Source: Klebsiella pneumoniae (GTDB lineage Bacteria; Myxococcota_A; UBA796; SXON01). Taken from it: 64,000 bases of DNA. The notes under the pieces were generated by a model, which searched no databases, was not told the DNA's origin, and saw nothing but the letters and a program-made list of their open reading frames with translations. The stretch's first letter is position 1; each line of letters starts with the position of its first letter. This document shows, piece after piece, positions 26,402 to 34,749 of this stretch. The position numbers and the translations under genes are program-made. The stretch spans positions 53,316 through 117,315 of the forward strand of contig CAMAXZ010000011.1 of the NCBI GenBank assembly GCA_945862325.1, written 5' to 3'.

Positions 26402-27567
26402 CAGCCCTCCCGCTGCAGGATCTGGACGTTCGCGCTCTGGCCGAGGATGCGGTCGTTGTTGACCATCAGGGCGGCGCCGTACGCGTCGCGGAGGTGGCGG
26501 GCGACACTGTGCTTCGAGTCGTTGCGGTACCCGTGGATGCCGCAGATCATCATCGCCTCGCTCACCACCTGGACCACGAGCTCCGACGACTTCACCTTCA
26601 GGTTGTTGAGCCGCAGGGTGAACCCGTAGTCGGTGGCGAAGGGCTCGTCGCCCGAAGCGCTCAGCCGAGCGTCGTACTCGGCGACGGTGTTCTCGACCAT
26701 GCTGCGGAACGCGAACAGGGTGGTGTCGGCCTCGGCGAGGCGGAGCGCGCCGGGAGGCAGGTTGCCCGGGGTCTTTCGCGCCTCGGCGCGCACGAACGCG
26801 CGGGCCCGGTTGAGGGCGTCGTTGGCGAGCCCGAGCCACAGCGAGCCCCAGGTGCCGTGCGCGAACCCGTGCATCGACTTCGCGTGGATCTCGGCGTACG
26901 GCGCGGGGAGCACGAGGTCGGCGGGGCCGCTGGCGACCACCTTGTACCCGATGCTGCAGGTGCCGCGGAACCCGAGGGTGTCCCAGTTGGAGAGCGGCGT
27001 GAGCGCGCAGTGCTCACGCCGGGCGAACACGTGGACCTGGTCGTGCGGACCCGCGTCGGGGGCGCGCCGAGCGGTGATCAGGATGGCGTCCGCCTCGTCC
27101 GCGTACGAGATGACAGGCGCCTGCTTCTCGAGGTGGTAACGGCCGCCTTCGGTGATCACGGCGCAGATGCTGGAGCGCACGTCGCCGCCGGTGCCGATCT
27201 CGGTGGTGGCGGACGCGAGCAGGAGCTGGCGCTCGGAGAGCTCGCGCAGGATGTCGCGGAAGGTCGGGCTGTGGAGCGTGTGGTGGCGGATGCACGCGAC
27301 CTGGATCTGGTGCATCGCGAACACCATCGCGGTGTTGGCGCAGTAGTTGCCGAAGATCTCGCAGACCTTGGCGATCTCGCGGGCGCTGAGGCCCATGCCG
27401 CCGAGCTCTTCGGGCACGTAGGCCGACAGCAGGCGCGCGGCCTTCAGCGCCGCGAAGGACTCGGACGGGAAGCGGGCCTCCGCGTCGACAGACGCGGCGT
27501 GTACGGAGAGGACCGTGCGGCCGAGCGCGTGCGCGTCGGCGTACACCGATTCGATGGAGGTGGTCAT
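26401..27567 (-). CDS. Acyl-CoA dehydrogenase-like flavoprotein
   Basis: A 388-residue acyl-CoA dehydrogenase-fold protein. It has an N-terminal helical domain (VPEELGGMGLSAREIAKVCE), a beta domain with FAD-contact sequence (LASATTEIGTGGDVRSS, in place of the usual TEPxAGSD) and a C-terminal helical domain ending in ILGQSANVQILQ. In this context the substrate is probably a carrier-protein-bound aminoacyl group, oxidised to an imine or dehydroamino acid; this is inferred from the operon. It starts with ATG overlapping the carrier-protein stop (ATGA) and its own stop shares a base with the ligase ATG (TGATG). Confidence 0.87.
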   Translation of the reverse strand: MTTSIESVYADAHALGRTVLSVHAASVDAEARFPSESFAALKAARLLSAYVPEELGGMGLSAREIAKVCEIFGNYCANTAMVFAMHQIQVACIRHHTLHSPTFRDILRELSERQLLLASATTEIGTGGDVRSSICAVITEGGRYHLEKQAPVISYADEADAILITARRAPDAGPHDQVHVFARREHCALTPLSNWDTLGFRGTCSIGYKVVASGPADLVLPAPYAEIHAKSMHGFAHGTWGSLWLGLANDALNRARAFVRAEARKTPGNLPPGALRLAEADTTLFAFRSMVENTVAEYDARLSASGDEPFATDYGFTLRLNNLKVKSSELVVQVVSEAMMICGIHGYRNDSKHSVARHLRDAYGAALMVNNDRILGQSANVQILQREG

Positions 27568-27806
27568 TCGCCGAGGATCTCCGCGAGGGAGGCGTCGATG
27601 GTGTCGATCGACTGGAAGTGGCGGCGGCTCAGCATGTTCTGGGGGAACTCGACGTCGAACGCGTCTTCCAACGCCAGCATCACCTGCACCGTCGTGAGCG
27701 AGGTCAGCCCGACCTCGAACAGGTCCGTCGTGTCGGCGAGCGCTCCGGGCTCCACCGTGAGGCGTCCGAAACGAAGGAGGATGTCCCGAATCTTTTCCGT
27801 ACGCAT
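27564..27806 (-). CDS. Dedicated aminoacyl carrier protein
   Basis: An 80-residue carrier protein. The phosphopantetheine site is Ser36 in GLTSL, followed by VQVMLALEDAF and the helix-IV segment RRHFQSIDTID. The DSL motif of fatty-acid ACP is replaced by TSL, as in carrier proteins of amino acid:[carrier protein] ligases. It lies 8 bases after the hydrolase gene and overlaps the dehydrogenase start (ATGA). It should accept the amino acid activated by the ligase two genes downstream. Confidence 0.92.
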   Translation of the reverse strand: MRTEKIRDILLRFGRLTVEPGALADTTDLFEVGLTSLTTVQVMLALEDAFDVEFPQNMLSRRHFQSIDTIDASLAEILGE

Positions 27807-27814
27807 GGCGCTTC

Positions 27815-29500
27815 CTACTCGGTGAATTCGGCGAGGGGGCGATCGGTCGTGACCAAGGCTACCACGTGGGCATGGGCCCACACCGGCCGCACGGTGTGGT
27901 CGACCCCGGGCAGCACGGTGAGCCGCGGGCGGCGCGCCGGCGGAACGTGGCGATGGAGGTACTCGATGCTCGGGTCGCCCGCGCTCGACACGAGGTGAAG
28001 GCGGGTGCCGGCTGCGCGGACCTCCTCGAGCAGCGCGTCGACCGGGCTCGGCGGCGGCTCCCCACGGGCGCGGGCGAGCGCGGCGGCGCCGCGGAGGCGG
28101 GTCGTCGTCACGACGGCGCGCGCGAGCGCGCGCGCGTCGATGCGGCCCGTGAGCAGGCGGGTCCAGCGGCGAAGATCGAGGAGAGAACGGAAGATATGGG
28201 CGGTGTAGCCGGCGGCCTTCGCCTCTTCGTTCCAGACGAACGCGAGCCCGTTGAAGAGCACCGCCCGGGCGACGGGGCGTCGCGCCGCCACCTGCGCGCC
28301 CAGGAAGGCGCCGGAGCACAGCCCGACGACCTCCACGGAGCCGGCGCCCATCGCCTTCACGGCGTCCCAGGCCGCCGTGGCGTCGTCGATCGCGCTCGGG
28401 GCATACATGGCTTCGAGGTCGGCGTGCGGGGTGTCGACGCCGTCGCTGTCACCCACGTCGCGCACGTCGAAGCGCAGCGACGGCCGACCGAGTCGGGCGA
28501 GCGCGCGCGCGGAGGTGGTCCACAACCGGTTCGGTCCGGAGCGGCGCACGCCGCCCGCGTTGAAGAAGAGCGTCCACGGCTCGCCCGGCGCCGCGCCGCC
28601 CGCGGGCTCGGCCACGACGCCGGAGAGCGCGCCCGCGCCGCCCGCGCCGATCCACACGCGCTCGCGAACCCCCCCTTCGAGCGCGATCGAGGCCGCGAGG
28701 GCGGGCGGCGCCAAGGCGCCGGTGTCCGCCGAAAGCGCGAGCCACGACCGAAGCGCGTCGGCCACCGCCGGCGAGAGGGCGGAGCGGTACGGGTCCTCGA
28801 GGAGCGCGCCGACGCCCTCGGCGACCCCGATCGTCACGTCACTGGGGAGCGCGCTCCAGGCGGCCGGCGGCGTGGTGCCGTCGCGCGGGAGGATCAGCAG
28901 CCGCGCGGGCGGCGTGGCCCGCAGCAGGGCTTCGACGTCGATCGTGGCGAGGCTGGCGACCGTCGCGGGCGCGTAGAGGAAGCCGCCGGCCTCGACCGCG
29001 CCTTCTGCGGGCGGCGCCACACCGGCCGGCGCGGCGCCGAACATCGAGGCGGCCATGCGGTGAAACGCACGCTCCTCACGGAGGAATGCCTTGCCGGACG
29101 ACGGAACGCCCCACAACGCGAGGTCGTCGATGCCGGGCAGGCCGGCCGCGACGAGCCCCCCGGCCCGCACCGCGATCGCCGCGACCCGGCCTGCGCCGCG
29201 CGCGCGCAAGGACGCCACGACGGCGCGGACGGCGTCGCGCATGCGCCCGGTCAGATCGCCGTCTTCGGCGGCGCCCGCGCTGTCTCCCAGGCCCGGCCAG
29301 TCGAGGCGCACGACCCGGTGCCCGGCCCGCGCCAGCACGTCCGCCAAGGCGCGGAGCGGGCGGTACGCGCTCGTGTCTTCGTACCCGAAGGGCGGGAGGA
29401 GCACGACGGGGACGCGCTCCGTTGCGGCGGGCGCCGTCTCGACGACGAACGCCTCGCCGAGCCAGCCGCGCGTGCGCACGAGGGGGAGGGCGTCGGGCAT
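27815..29500 (-). CDS. Tandem alpha/beta hydrolase (first copy degenerate)
   Basis: A 561-residue cytoplasmic protein with two alpha/beta-hydrolase halves. The first (1-250) starts LPPFGYEDTS and has LDWPGLGDSAG, but its nucleophile elbow reads AVRAGG instead of G-x-S-x-G. The second (about 290-561) has FNAGGVRRSGPNRLW, RFDVRDVGDSDG, a nucleophile elbow GLCSGA (Ser about 395) and a late GVDHTV His. Both halves recall the hydrolases of exosortase-A-linked polysaccharide loci. It could act as a thioesterase or acyltransferase on the carrier-bound product. ATG 29500 is chosen; TACCTA lies 9 nt upstream. It is the first gene of the six-gene operon. Confidence 0.78.
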   Translation of the reverse strand: MPDALPLVRTRGWLGEAFVVETAPAATERVPVVLLPPFGYEDTSAYRPLRALADVLARAGHRVVRLDWPGLGDSAGAAEDGDLTGRMRDAVRAVVASLRARGAGRVAAIAVRAGGLVAAGLPGIDDLALWGVPSSGKAFLREERAFHRMAASMFGAAPAGVAPPAEGAVEAGGFLYAPATVASLATIDVEALLRATPPARLLILPRDGTTPPAAWSALPSDVTIGVAEGVGALLEDPYRSALSPAVADALRSWLALSADTGALAPPALAASIALEGGVRERVWIGAGGAGALSGVVAEPAGGAAPGEPWTLFFNAGGVRRSGPNRLWTTSARALARLGRPSLRFDVRDVGDSDGVDTPHADLEAMYAPSAIDDATAAWDAVKAMGAGSVEVVGLCSGAFLGAQVAARRPVARAVLFNGLAFVWNEEAKAAGYTAHIFRSLLDLRRWTRLLTGRIDARALARAVVTTTRLRGAAALARARGEPPPSPVDALLEEVRAAGTRLHLVSSAGDPSIEYLHRHVPPARRPRLTVLPGVDHTVRPVWAHAHVVALVTTDRPLAEFTE

Positions 29501-29623
29501 CGAGGCGCGTAGGTATCCTGTGGACGCCGCCACGATTGGTGACCGAGGGTGACGGTGGGTGAACGGTGCGGCGACGTCACGCGCGCCGCGCCGTCGGACG
29601 CTGGGCCGAGCGAGCGCGCGGGG

Positions 29624-29629
29624 TACACT
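29624..29629 (+). promoter_or_regulatory. -10 element TACACT before the flippase gene
   Basis: TACACT ends 8 nt before the ATG at 29638, with no ribosome binding site between. The transcript would start at or next to the ATG. Confidence 0.45.
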
Positions 29630-29637
29630 GCGCGACC

Positions 29638-31038
29638 ATGCGCGGAAGCAACCTCGCGTCGCTCGGGATGATCCAAGCGTTCCGGCTGGCGGCGGGCTTC
29701 GCGGTCAACGTCGTGCTCATGCGCGGCCTCGGCGTCGAGGGCTTCGGTGTCTACGGCTACGTCAACATCCTGGTCGGACTTGCATCGTTCGCGGCCACGA
29801 TGGGGATGGACCGCCTGCTCAAGCGCGAGATCGCGCGCGCGCCGGACACCGCGGGGCGCTGGTTGGCGACCGCGGCGGCGGCGACGCTGCTGCTCGGCGG
29901 GGTCACGGGCGTGGTCGTCGCCGCGTGGGTGCTGCTCGTCGACGGACGCGTCGACGTGCTCGTGGCGGCGCTCCTCGCCGCGCTCGCGGTCTCCCTGCAG
30001 GCGCTCAGCCTCGTCCCCACGTCGTACTTCCACGCGATCCAGCGCATGCGCCTCGGGGTACCGGGCAGCGCCCTCGGGCGGCTCGCGTTGGTGATCGGGA
30101 CCCTGGTGGCGGTGCTGGGCCTGCACGCGGGGGTGGTGGGCGTGTTCGTGGCGCAGGTCCTCGACGGCCTGGTGACCCTGGGGGTCAGCGCGTGGATCTT
30201 CCGCCGGCTCGAGGTCCCGGGGCTCCGCACGTCGTTCGCCGCCGTGCGAGAGCTGCTGCGGGTGTCGGTGCCGTTTGGGATCAACGCGCTGTTCGTCACG
30301 ATCTACCTGAGCGTCGACGTGATCGTGCTCGCGAACGTGCGGGGGGACGAGGAGGTGGGGGTGTACCGCGCGGCGGTGATGCTCCTGAGCCTCGTCACCG
30401 TGCTCGCCGAGACGTTCACGTCCGGGTTGTTTCCGCGCATGTCGAGGTTCGTCGACGATCCTGCGCGTGCCGCCGACGAGATGGGCTTCGCCGCGCGCAT
30501 CCTCCTCGCGCTGAGCGTGCCGGTGGCCGTCGGGGGCGTGCTCACGGCGGAGCCGCTGATGATCCTGCTCGGCGGCGAAGCCTACGCGCCGGCAGCCCTC
30601 GCGTTCGCGATCATGGCGCCGCTGTTGCCGCTCCGGTTCTTGAGCAACGGCTACGGCATGGCCCTGTCCGCGCTCGACCGCCAGAACGACCGCACGACGG
30701 CCGCGGTCGTCGCCGCGGTCTTCAACCTGGCGCTCATCGCCTGGGCGATCCCCGCGTACGGGCACCTCGGCGCGGCCGGGGCCACGCTCGCCACGGAGGC
30801 CCTGCTCGCGCTGTGGCTCTACGCGCGCCTGCGACCTGTCCTGCCCGGGCTCTCCGTGACGCCGTCGGCCGTTCGGGTCGGCGCGGCCGCCGCGGCGATG
30901 GCGGCGCTGTTGTGGGCGCTCCCGGGTGGGGTCCACGTGCTCGCGGCGGTGGCCCTCGGCGCGGCGGGCTTCGTCGGGGCGGGCCGGCTGACCGGCGCCT
31001 GGTCGCCCTCCGACCTCGCGCGCCTGAGGGCGGTCTGA
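29638..31038 (+). CDS. Wzx-like polysaccharide flippase (MATE/MOP superfamily)
   Basis: A 466-residue membrane protein with about 14 hydrophobic segments. The N-terminal RGLGVEGFGVYGYVNILVG and the LIVGxY-like pattern GVYRAAVMLLSLVTVLAETF are typical of Wzx/RfbX repeat-unit flippases. It should move the undecaprenyl-linked unit to the periplasm for the Wzy-like polymerase 15 kb away in the same locus. Its stop shares one base with the next ATG (TGATG), so the glycosyltransferase is coupled. Confidence 0.9.
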   Translation: MRGSNLASLGMIQAFRLAAGFAVNVVLMRGLGVEGFGVYGYVNILVGLASFAATMGMDRLLKREIARAPDTAGRWLATAAAATLLLGGVTGVVVAAWVLLVDGRVDVLVAALLAALAVSLQALSLVPTSYFHAIQRMRLGVPGSALGRLALVIGTLVAVLGLHAGVVGVFVAQVLDGLVTLGVSAWIFRRLEVPGLRTSFAAVRELLRVSVPFGINALFVTIYLSVDVIVLANVRGDEEVGVYRAAVMLLSLVTVLAETFTSGLFPRMSRFVDDPARAADEMGFAARILLALSVPVAVGGVLTAEPLMILLGGEAYAPAALAFAIMAPLLPLRFLSNGYGMALSALDRQNDRTTAAVVAAVFNLALIAWAIPAYGHLGAAGATLATEALLALWLYARLRPVLPGLSVTPSAVRVGAAAAAMAALLWALPGGVHVLAAVALGAAGFVGAGRLTGAWSPSDLARLRAV

Positions 31039-32135
31039 TGCGCGTCGTGCAGCTCGTGCCGTCGCTCGACGTCGGAGGCGCGGAGCGCATGGCGGCGCTC
31101 CTCGCGCTGCAGCTCCGCACGCTCGGTCACGACGCCGCGCTCGTGTCCTGCTACGACCCGACGGGCTCCTGGATCGAGCAGGAGCTGCGCGCCGCGGGGG
31201 TGCCGCTGCGGTTCCTCGGAAAGTCGAAGGGCTTCGACCGCGGGCTCGTGCCGCGCCTCGCGACCGCTCTTCGGGAGCTTCGGCCGGACGTCTTGCACAC
31301 GCACCTGCACCTCCTGCCGTACGCGCTGCCGGCACGTGCGCTCGGCCACCGCCGCGCCCGCGTGGTCCACACCCTTCACAACCTCGCGGAACATGAGGTG
31401 GAACCGCCCATCCGACTCTTCCAGCACGTCGCGTTCCGCGCCGGGGTGACCCCGGTGTGCATCGGCGACGCCGTCGCGCGGAGCTTCGAGCGGACGTACC
31501 GGAGGCCCGCCGGCGCGGTCATCCCCAACGGGATCCCGGTCGCGCGTCACGCGCCGCCTTCGGGGGCGCGGGCGGCGGTCCGGGCGGAGCTCGGCATCGA
31601 CGACGCCCGCCCGCTGTTCCTCACCGCGGGAAGGTTGAACGCGCAGAAGAACCAGGCGTTGCTCGTGCGGGCCTTCGCGGACCCGGCGCTCGCGCACGCG
31701 ACCCTCTGCATCGCGGGGGAGGGCGAGCTGCGCGACGCGCTGGAACGGCAGGCCGCCGAAGCTGGCCGCGACATCCGATTCCTCGGGGTTCGCCGCGATC
31801 TGCCACGTTGGATGGGGGCGGCGGACGCGTTCGTGCTGCCGTCGGATTGGGAGGGCAACCCCCTCGTGGTGATGGAGGCCATGGCGGCGGGTCTCGCGGT
31901 CATCGCCACGGCCGTGGGGTGCGTGCCGGAGCTGGTCACGGAAGAGACGGGGTTCCTCGTCCCCAAAGGCGACGCGCGCGCGCTGGCGGGCGTGCTGGCC
32001 CGGGGCGCGGCGGCGCCCGGGACGTTGCACGCGCGCGGCGCGGCGGGCGCGCGGGTCGCACGCGAACGATTGGACGTCTCGGTGATGGCCACTTCCTATG
32101 TCGCGGTGTACGCTTCTGTGATGGGGGGGCGATGA
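31038..32135 (+). CDS. GT4-family glycosyltransferase
   Basis: A 365-residue GT-B enzyme. LVPSLDVGGAERMAALLA is the N-terminal glycine-rich motif, HTHLHLLPYALPARA is the acceptor side, and PSDWEGNPLVVMEAMAAGLAVIAT holds the E-x7-E nucleotide-sugar motif. It closely parallels the GT4 half of the sulfotransferase fusion. It sits between the flippase and a secreted TIM-barrel-like protein, all overlapping, which supports one operon for assembly of the polysaccharide. Confidence 0.9.
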   Translation: MRVVQLVPSLDVGGAERMAALLALQLRTLGHDAALVSCYDPTGSWIEQELRAAGVPLRFLGKSKGFDRGLVPRLATALRELRPDVLHTHLHLLPYALPARALGHRRARVVHTLHNLAEHEVEPPIRLFQHVAFRAGVTPVCIGDAVARSFERTYRRPAGAVIPNGIPVARHAPPSGARAAVRAELGIDDARPLFLTAGRLNAQKNQALLVRAFADPALAHATLCIAGEGELRDALERQAAEAGRDIRFLGVRRDLPRWMGAADAFVLPSDWEGNPLVVMEAMAAGLAVIATAVGCVPELVTEETGFLVPKGDARALAGVLARGAAAPGTLHARGAAGARVARERLDVSVMATSYVAVYASVMGGR

Positions 32136-33124
32136 TGGTACTCGCGCGCGTCTGTTTGTTTGGGTGGATGGCATGCGCACCCGCGGCCGAGCCGTCGGCC
32201 GCCGTGCCGCTCCGCGCCGCGTCGGCCGGCCCGGCGATCGCCACGGCGGTCGAGAGCCAGGCGTCGGTGGAGGCGGACCCGCCGCGGACGCCGCCGTTGT
32301 ACGGCTTCTGGGGCCTCAACGGGTACGTGTCGAGCGCGGGCCTCGCGGACGTGGAGTCGCGGTTGGGGCTCACGGTGTTCCAGGTCGCGAGCTCCAACCC
32401 GTCGTGGACGGTGCGTGTCCTCCTGCCCATGGTGCGGCGCGCCGGCCTGAAGGTGACCCTCCGCATGACGGACGACCATTGGGCGTACACCACCGGCGGC
32501 GCCTTCGACCTCGAGAAGTGGAAGGCAAACCTCGATCGGTGGCGGGGCGCCGACGTGGCGTCCTTCATCGAAGATGGAACGCTGACGGGCCACATGATCC
32601 TCGACGACATCCACAATTTCGAGACGGTCGACCCGAGCGCGGCCGATCTCGAGGCCATGGCGGCGCACTCGGACGCGTTGTTCCCGGGTTTGATGACGTT
32701 CGTTCGTGTGCAGGCCACGACCATCCCCGTCCCTGCCAGCGGGCGTTACACCCTGGTGGACGCGTGTGTGAATCAATACGAGTCGAAAGAGGGTCCCGTC
32801 GAGGTCTACGCGGCGACCGAGGCGGCGCGCGCCGCTGAGCTCGGCCTCGGCATCATCAACGGGCTGAACATCGCGGACGGCGGCGACGGCTCCAGCGGAC
32901 AGCCGGGTTGGCGGCGCGGCTTCCACGCGATGTCCGCCGACGAGATCCGCCGCTATGGGGCGGTCCTCGCCGACGTGCCGGGGCTGATCATGTTCCTGAA
33001 CTGGGAGTACGACGCCGAAGAGGCGTGGTCCGACGGGACGATCGGCGCGGAGTACTTTCGCGACCCGGCGCGCGAGGCGGCGCTGCGCGAGCTCGGCGAG
33101 CGCGTGAAGGCGTCCGGGGGCTGA
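32132..33124 (+). CDS. Exported glycosidase-like protein, function unknown
   Basis: A 330-residue protein with an N-terminal signal (about 1-15) and a possible lipobox at Cys15 (WMAC; Trp at -3 is unusual). An Ala/Ser linker precedes a domain beginning LYGFWGLNGY, with acidic motifs HMILDDIHNFE and FLNWEYDAEEAW that resemble catalytic acids of a TIM-barrel glycosidase. No known family was recognised with certainty. It overlaps the GT4 stop (ATGA), so a role in cutting or tailoring the exported polysaccharide is likely. Confidence 0.72.
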   Translation: MMVLARVCLFGWMACAPAAEPSAAVPLRAASAGPAIATAVESQASVEADPPRTPPLYGFWGLNGYVSSAGLADVESRLGLTVFQVASSNPSWTVRVLLPMVRRAGLKVTLRMTDDHWAYTTGGAFDLEKWKANLDRWRGADVASFIEDGTLTGHMILDDIHNFETVDPSAADLEAMAAHSDALFPGLMTFVRVQATTIPVPASGRYTLVDACVNQYESKEGPVEVYAATEAARAAELGLGIINGLNIADGGDGSSGQPGWRRGFHAMSADEIRRYGAVLADVPGLIMFLNWEYDAEEAWSDGTIGAEYFRDPAREAALRELGERVKASGG

Positions 33125-33132
33125 CACGGCGC

Positions 33133-33909
33133 CTACGGCAGGCGCAGCTCCTCGACCGTGGCGCCGGCCGGCAACGCCAGGCGGAACGCCGGGTCCGTGG
33201 GCGCGGCGTTCGTCCACGCGCCGAAGTTCAGCTCGGCGGTGGTGTTCATCGGCGGCAGCACGACCGTGAGCGTGCGCGGCGGGCGCGCCGGGCCCGGCTT
33301 GTCGCGGCTCGGTCGGCTCGTGTCGGCCTCCCCCTGGAGCCCGAGCCATGCCTGCCCGTCCGGGCCGACGAGGCCGAGGCGGGCCACCCGGGCCGTGGCG
33401 GCGTCGAGATCGACCGCGAGCTGGGCGCCTCCTTGCGCCCACTCGAAGCTCGGGCGCCCGTCGCGCGTGCGCGTCGACGTCGGCGGGGGGAGGCCGCGGG
33501 GGAGGCGCAGGAGCAGGAGCTCTGAGAGCGCGTCGAGCCCCAAGGCGCCGTTGGTGGCGCCGCGGAGCCGGGCGTCGAGGTCGGTCGCCTCCCACACGCG
33601 GTTGGGACCGGCCTCCCACGCCCGCAGCGTCGTGCCGTCGCACGCGGCGATGAAGGCGGGCCCGCCGATGGGGCCGCGAAGCTCGAGCCGGAAGCGGCCG
33701 CCGGGCGCCACGAGGGCGGTGCCTTGCGCCGACACGCCCGCGTCGGGCCCTTGGACACGGATCGAGAACGTGGCGATGGCCGGCCCGGCCGGCGCCTCCG
33801 CCACGGCCGTCGCGAGCAGCTCGGCGGGGGTGGCGGCCGGCACGTCGACGACGGGAGGCGCGCGCACGCACGCGAGGAGGAGCATCAGGGTCGGAAGGAA
33901 CGGGATCAT
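33133..33909 (-). CDS. LolA/LolB-fold-like lipoprotein
   Basis: A 258-residue lipoprotein: signal peptide MIPFLPTLMLLLAC (Cys14), a Pro/Ala linker, then a beta-rich domain with SIRVQGPDAGVSAQGTALV and FRLELRGPIGGP, the pattern of LolA/LolB-like or DUF4292-like outer membrane lipoproteins. Its ATG overlaps the stop of the TPR lipoprotein gene (ATGA). It closes an operon with that gene, the large ABC permease and a Nudix hydrolase. Lipid or lipoprotein handling is possible but not shown. Confidence 0.72.
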   Translation of the reverse strand: MIPFLPTLMLLLACVRAPPVVDVPAATPAELLATAVAEAPAGPAIATFSIRVQGPDAGVSAQGTALVAPGGRFRLELRGPIGGPAFIAACDGTTLRAWEAGPNRVWEATDLDARLRGATNGALGLDALSELLLLRLPRGLPPPTSTRTRDGRPSFEWAQGGAQLAVDLDAATARVARLGLVGPDGQAWLGLQGEADTSRPSRDKPGPARPPRTLTVVLPPMNTTAELNFGAWTNAAPTDPAFRLALPAGATVEELRLP

Positions 33910-34736
33910 CGTCCACCTTCGGGGGCTTCGCCCTCGGGGAGGGTAGGCGCGGCCGACGGGCGTGCCAACGAAGCGAGGCGACGCGCGAGGCGATCGTCGG
34001 CGGGTCGCGCGCGCACGAGCTCCGCGAGCTCCGCGAGCAGGGGGAGCGGGTCGCGCGCGAGCAGCGCTCCTGCGTGGACATAGACGTCCAAGGCGTCTTC
34101 TCGGACGGGTTCGCCGGCCGCTGCGGACATCCGCAACGCGCGGCCGGCGTCGTCGAACGCGCCCGCGGCGTCGCCGATGGCGAGCCGGAGGCGGGCCCGA
34201 GGCCCGAGGTCGGCGGCGGTTCCGCCGGGCACGGTGCTCCACTCCCGCACGGCGTCGGCGTCGAGCGCGCCGTCGTCGGCGAGCGGCGCGTGCAGGCGGT
34301 GGACCACGACGGGGCCCGCACCCGCGGCGCGCGCGGCGCGGAGGGCCTCGCGGTCGGCGCTTTTGGCGCCCGCGCCGTCGCCACCGGATCGCGCCGCACG
34401 GGCGACGCCTTCCCAGGCTTGGCGGTCGATCGGCGCGCCGCCGCGCGTCGCGAGCAGAAAGGACCCGCGCGCGTCCGCCGGGGCCCCGGAGGCGAGCTGG
34501 GCCTCCCCGAGGACGAGGTGCAGCGCGGCGGCGTCCGGGGCGTGCAGGAGCCCCGTGCGGGCGAGGCGCATCGCGTCGGCGGAGTCGCCGCGCAGCAGCG
34601 CGAGGCGCGCCGCCAGGGTGAGGGCGCGCACGCGCGCCGGCGCTTGCGGAGCCTCGGCCGCGGGCGCGGGCAGCGGAGGAGGCTCCACGCGGTGCAGGAT
34701 GCTGGGCGCGCACGCGAGGGCGAGCGCGAGGATCAC
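33906..34736 (-). CDS. Helical-repeat (TPR-like) lipoprotein
   Basis: A 276-residue lipoprotein starting GTG 34736: MILALALAC gives a lipobox at Cys9. The rest is an Ala/Leu/Arg-rich helical protein with TPR-like spacing (ALLRGDSADAMRLARTGLLHAPDAA, then LHLVLGEAQLASGAPADA; each quoted part is short of the full repeat). Thirteen bases separate it from the ABC permease gene. It may be an outer membrane scaffold for the same system. Confidence 0.7.
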   Translation of the reverse strand: MILALALACAPSILHRVEPPPLPAPAAEAPQAPARVRALTLAARLALLRGDSADAMRLARTGLLHAPDAAALHLVLGEAQLASGAPADARGSFLLATRGGAPIDRQAWEGVARAARSGGDGAGAKSADREALRAARAAGAGPVVVHRLHAPLADDGALDADAVREWSTVPGGTAADLGPRARLRLAIGDAAGAFDDAGRALRMSAAAGEPVREDALDVYVHAGALLARDPLPLLAELAELVRARPADDRLARRLASLARPSAAPTLPEGEAPEGGR

Positions 34737-34749
34737 GCGCGCGTCCGGG

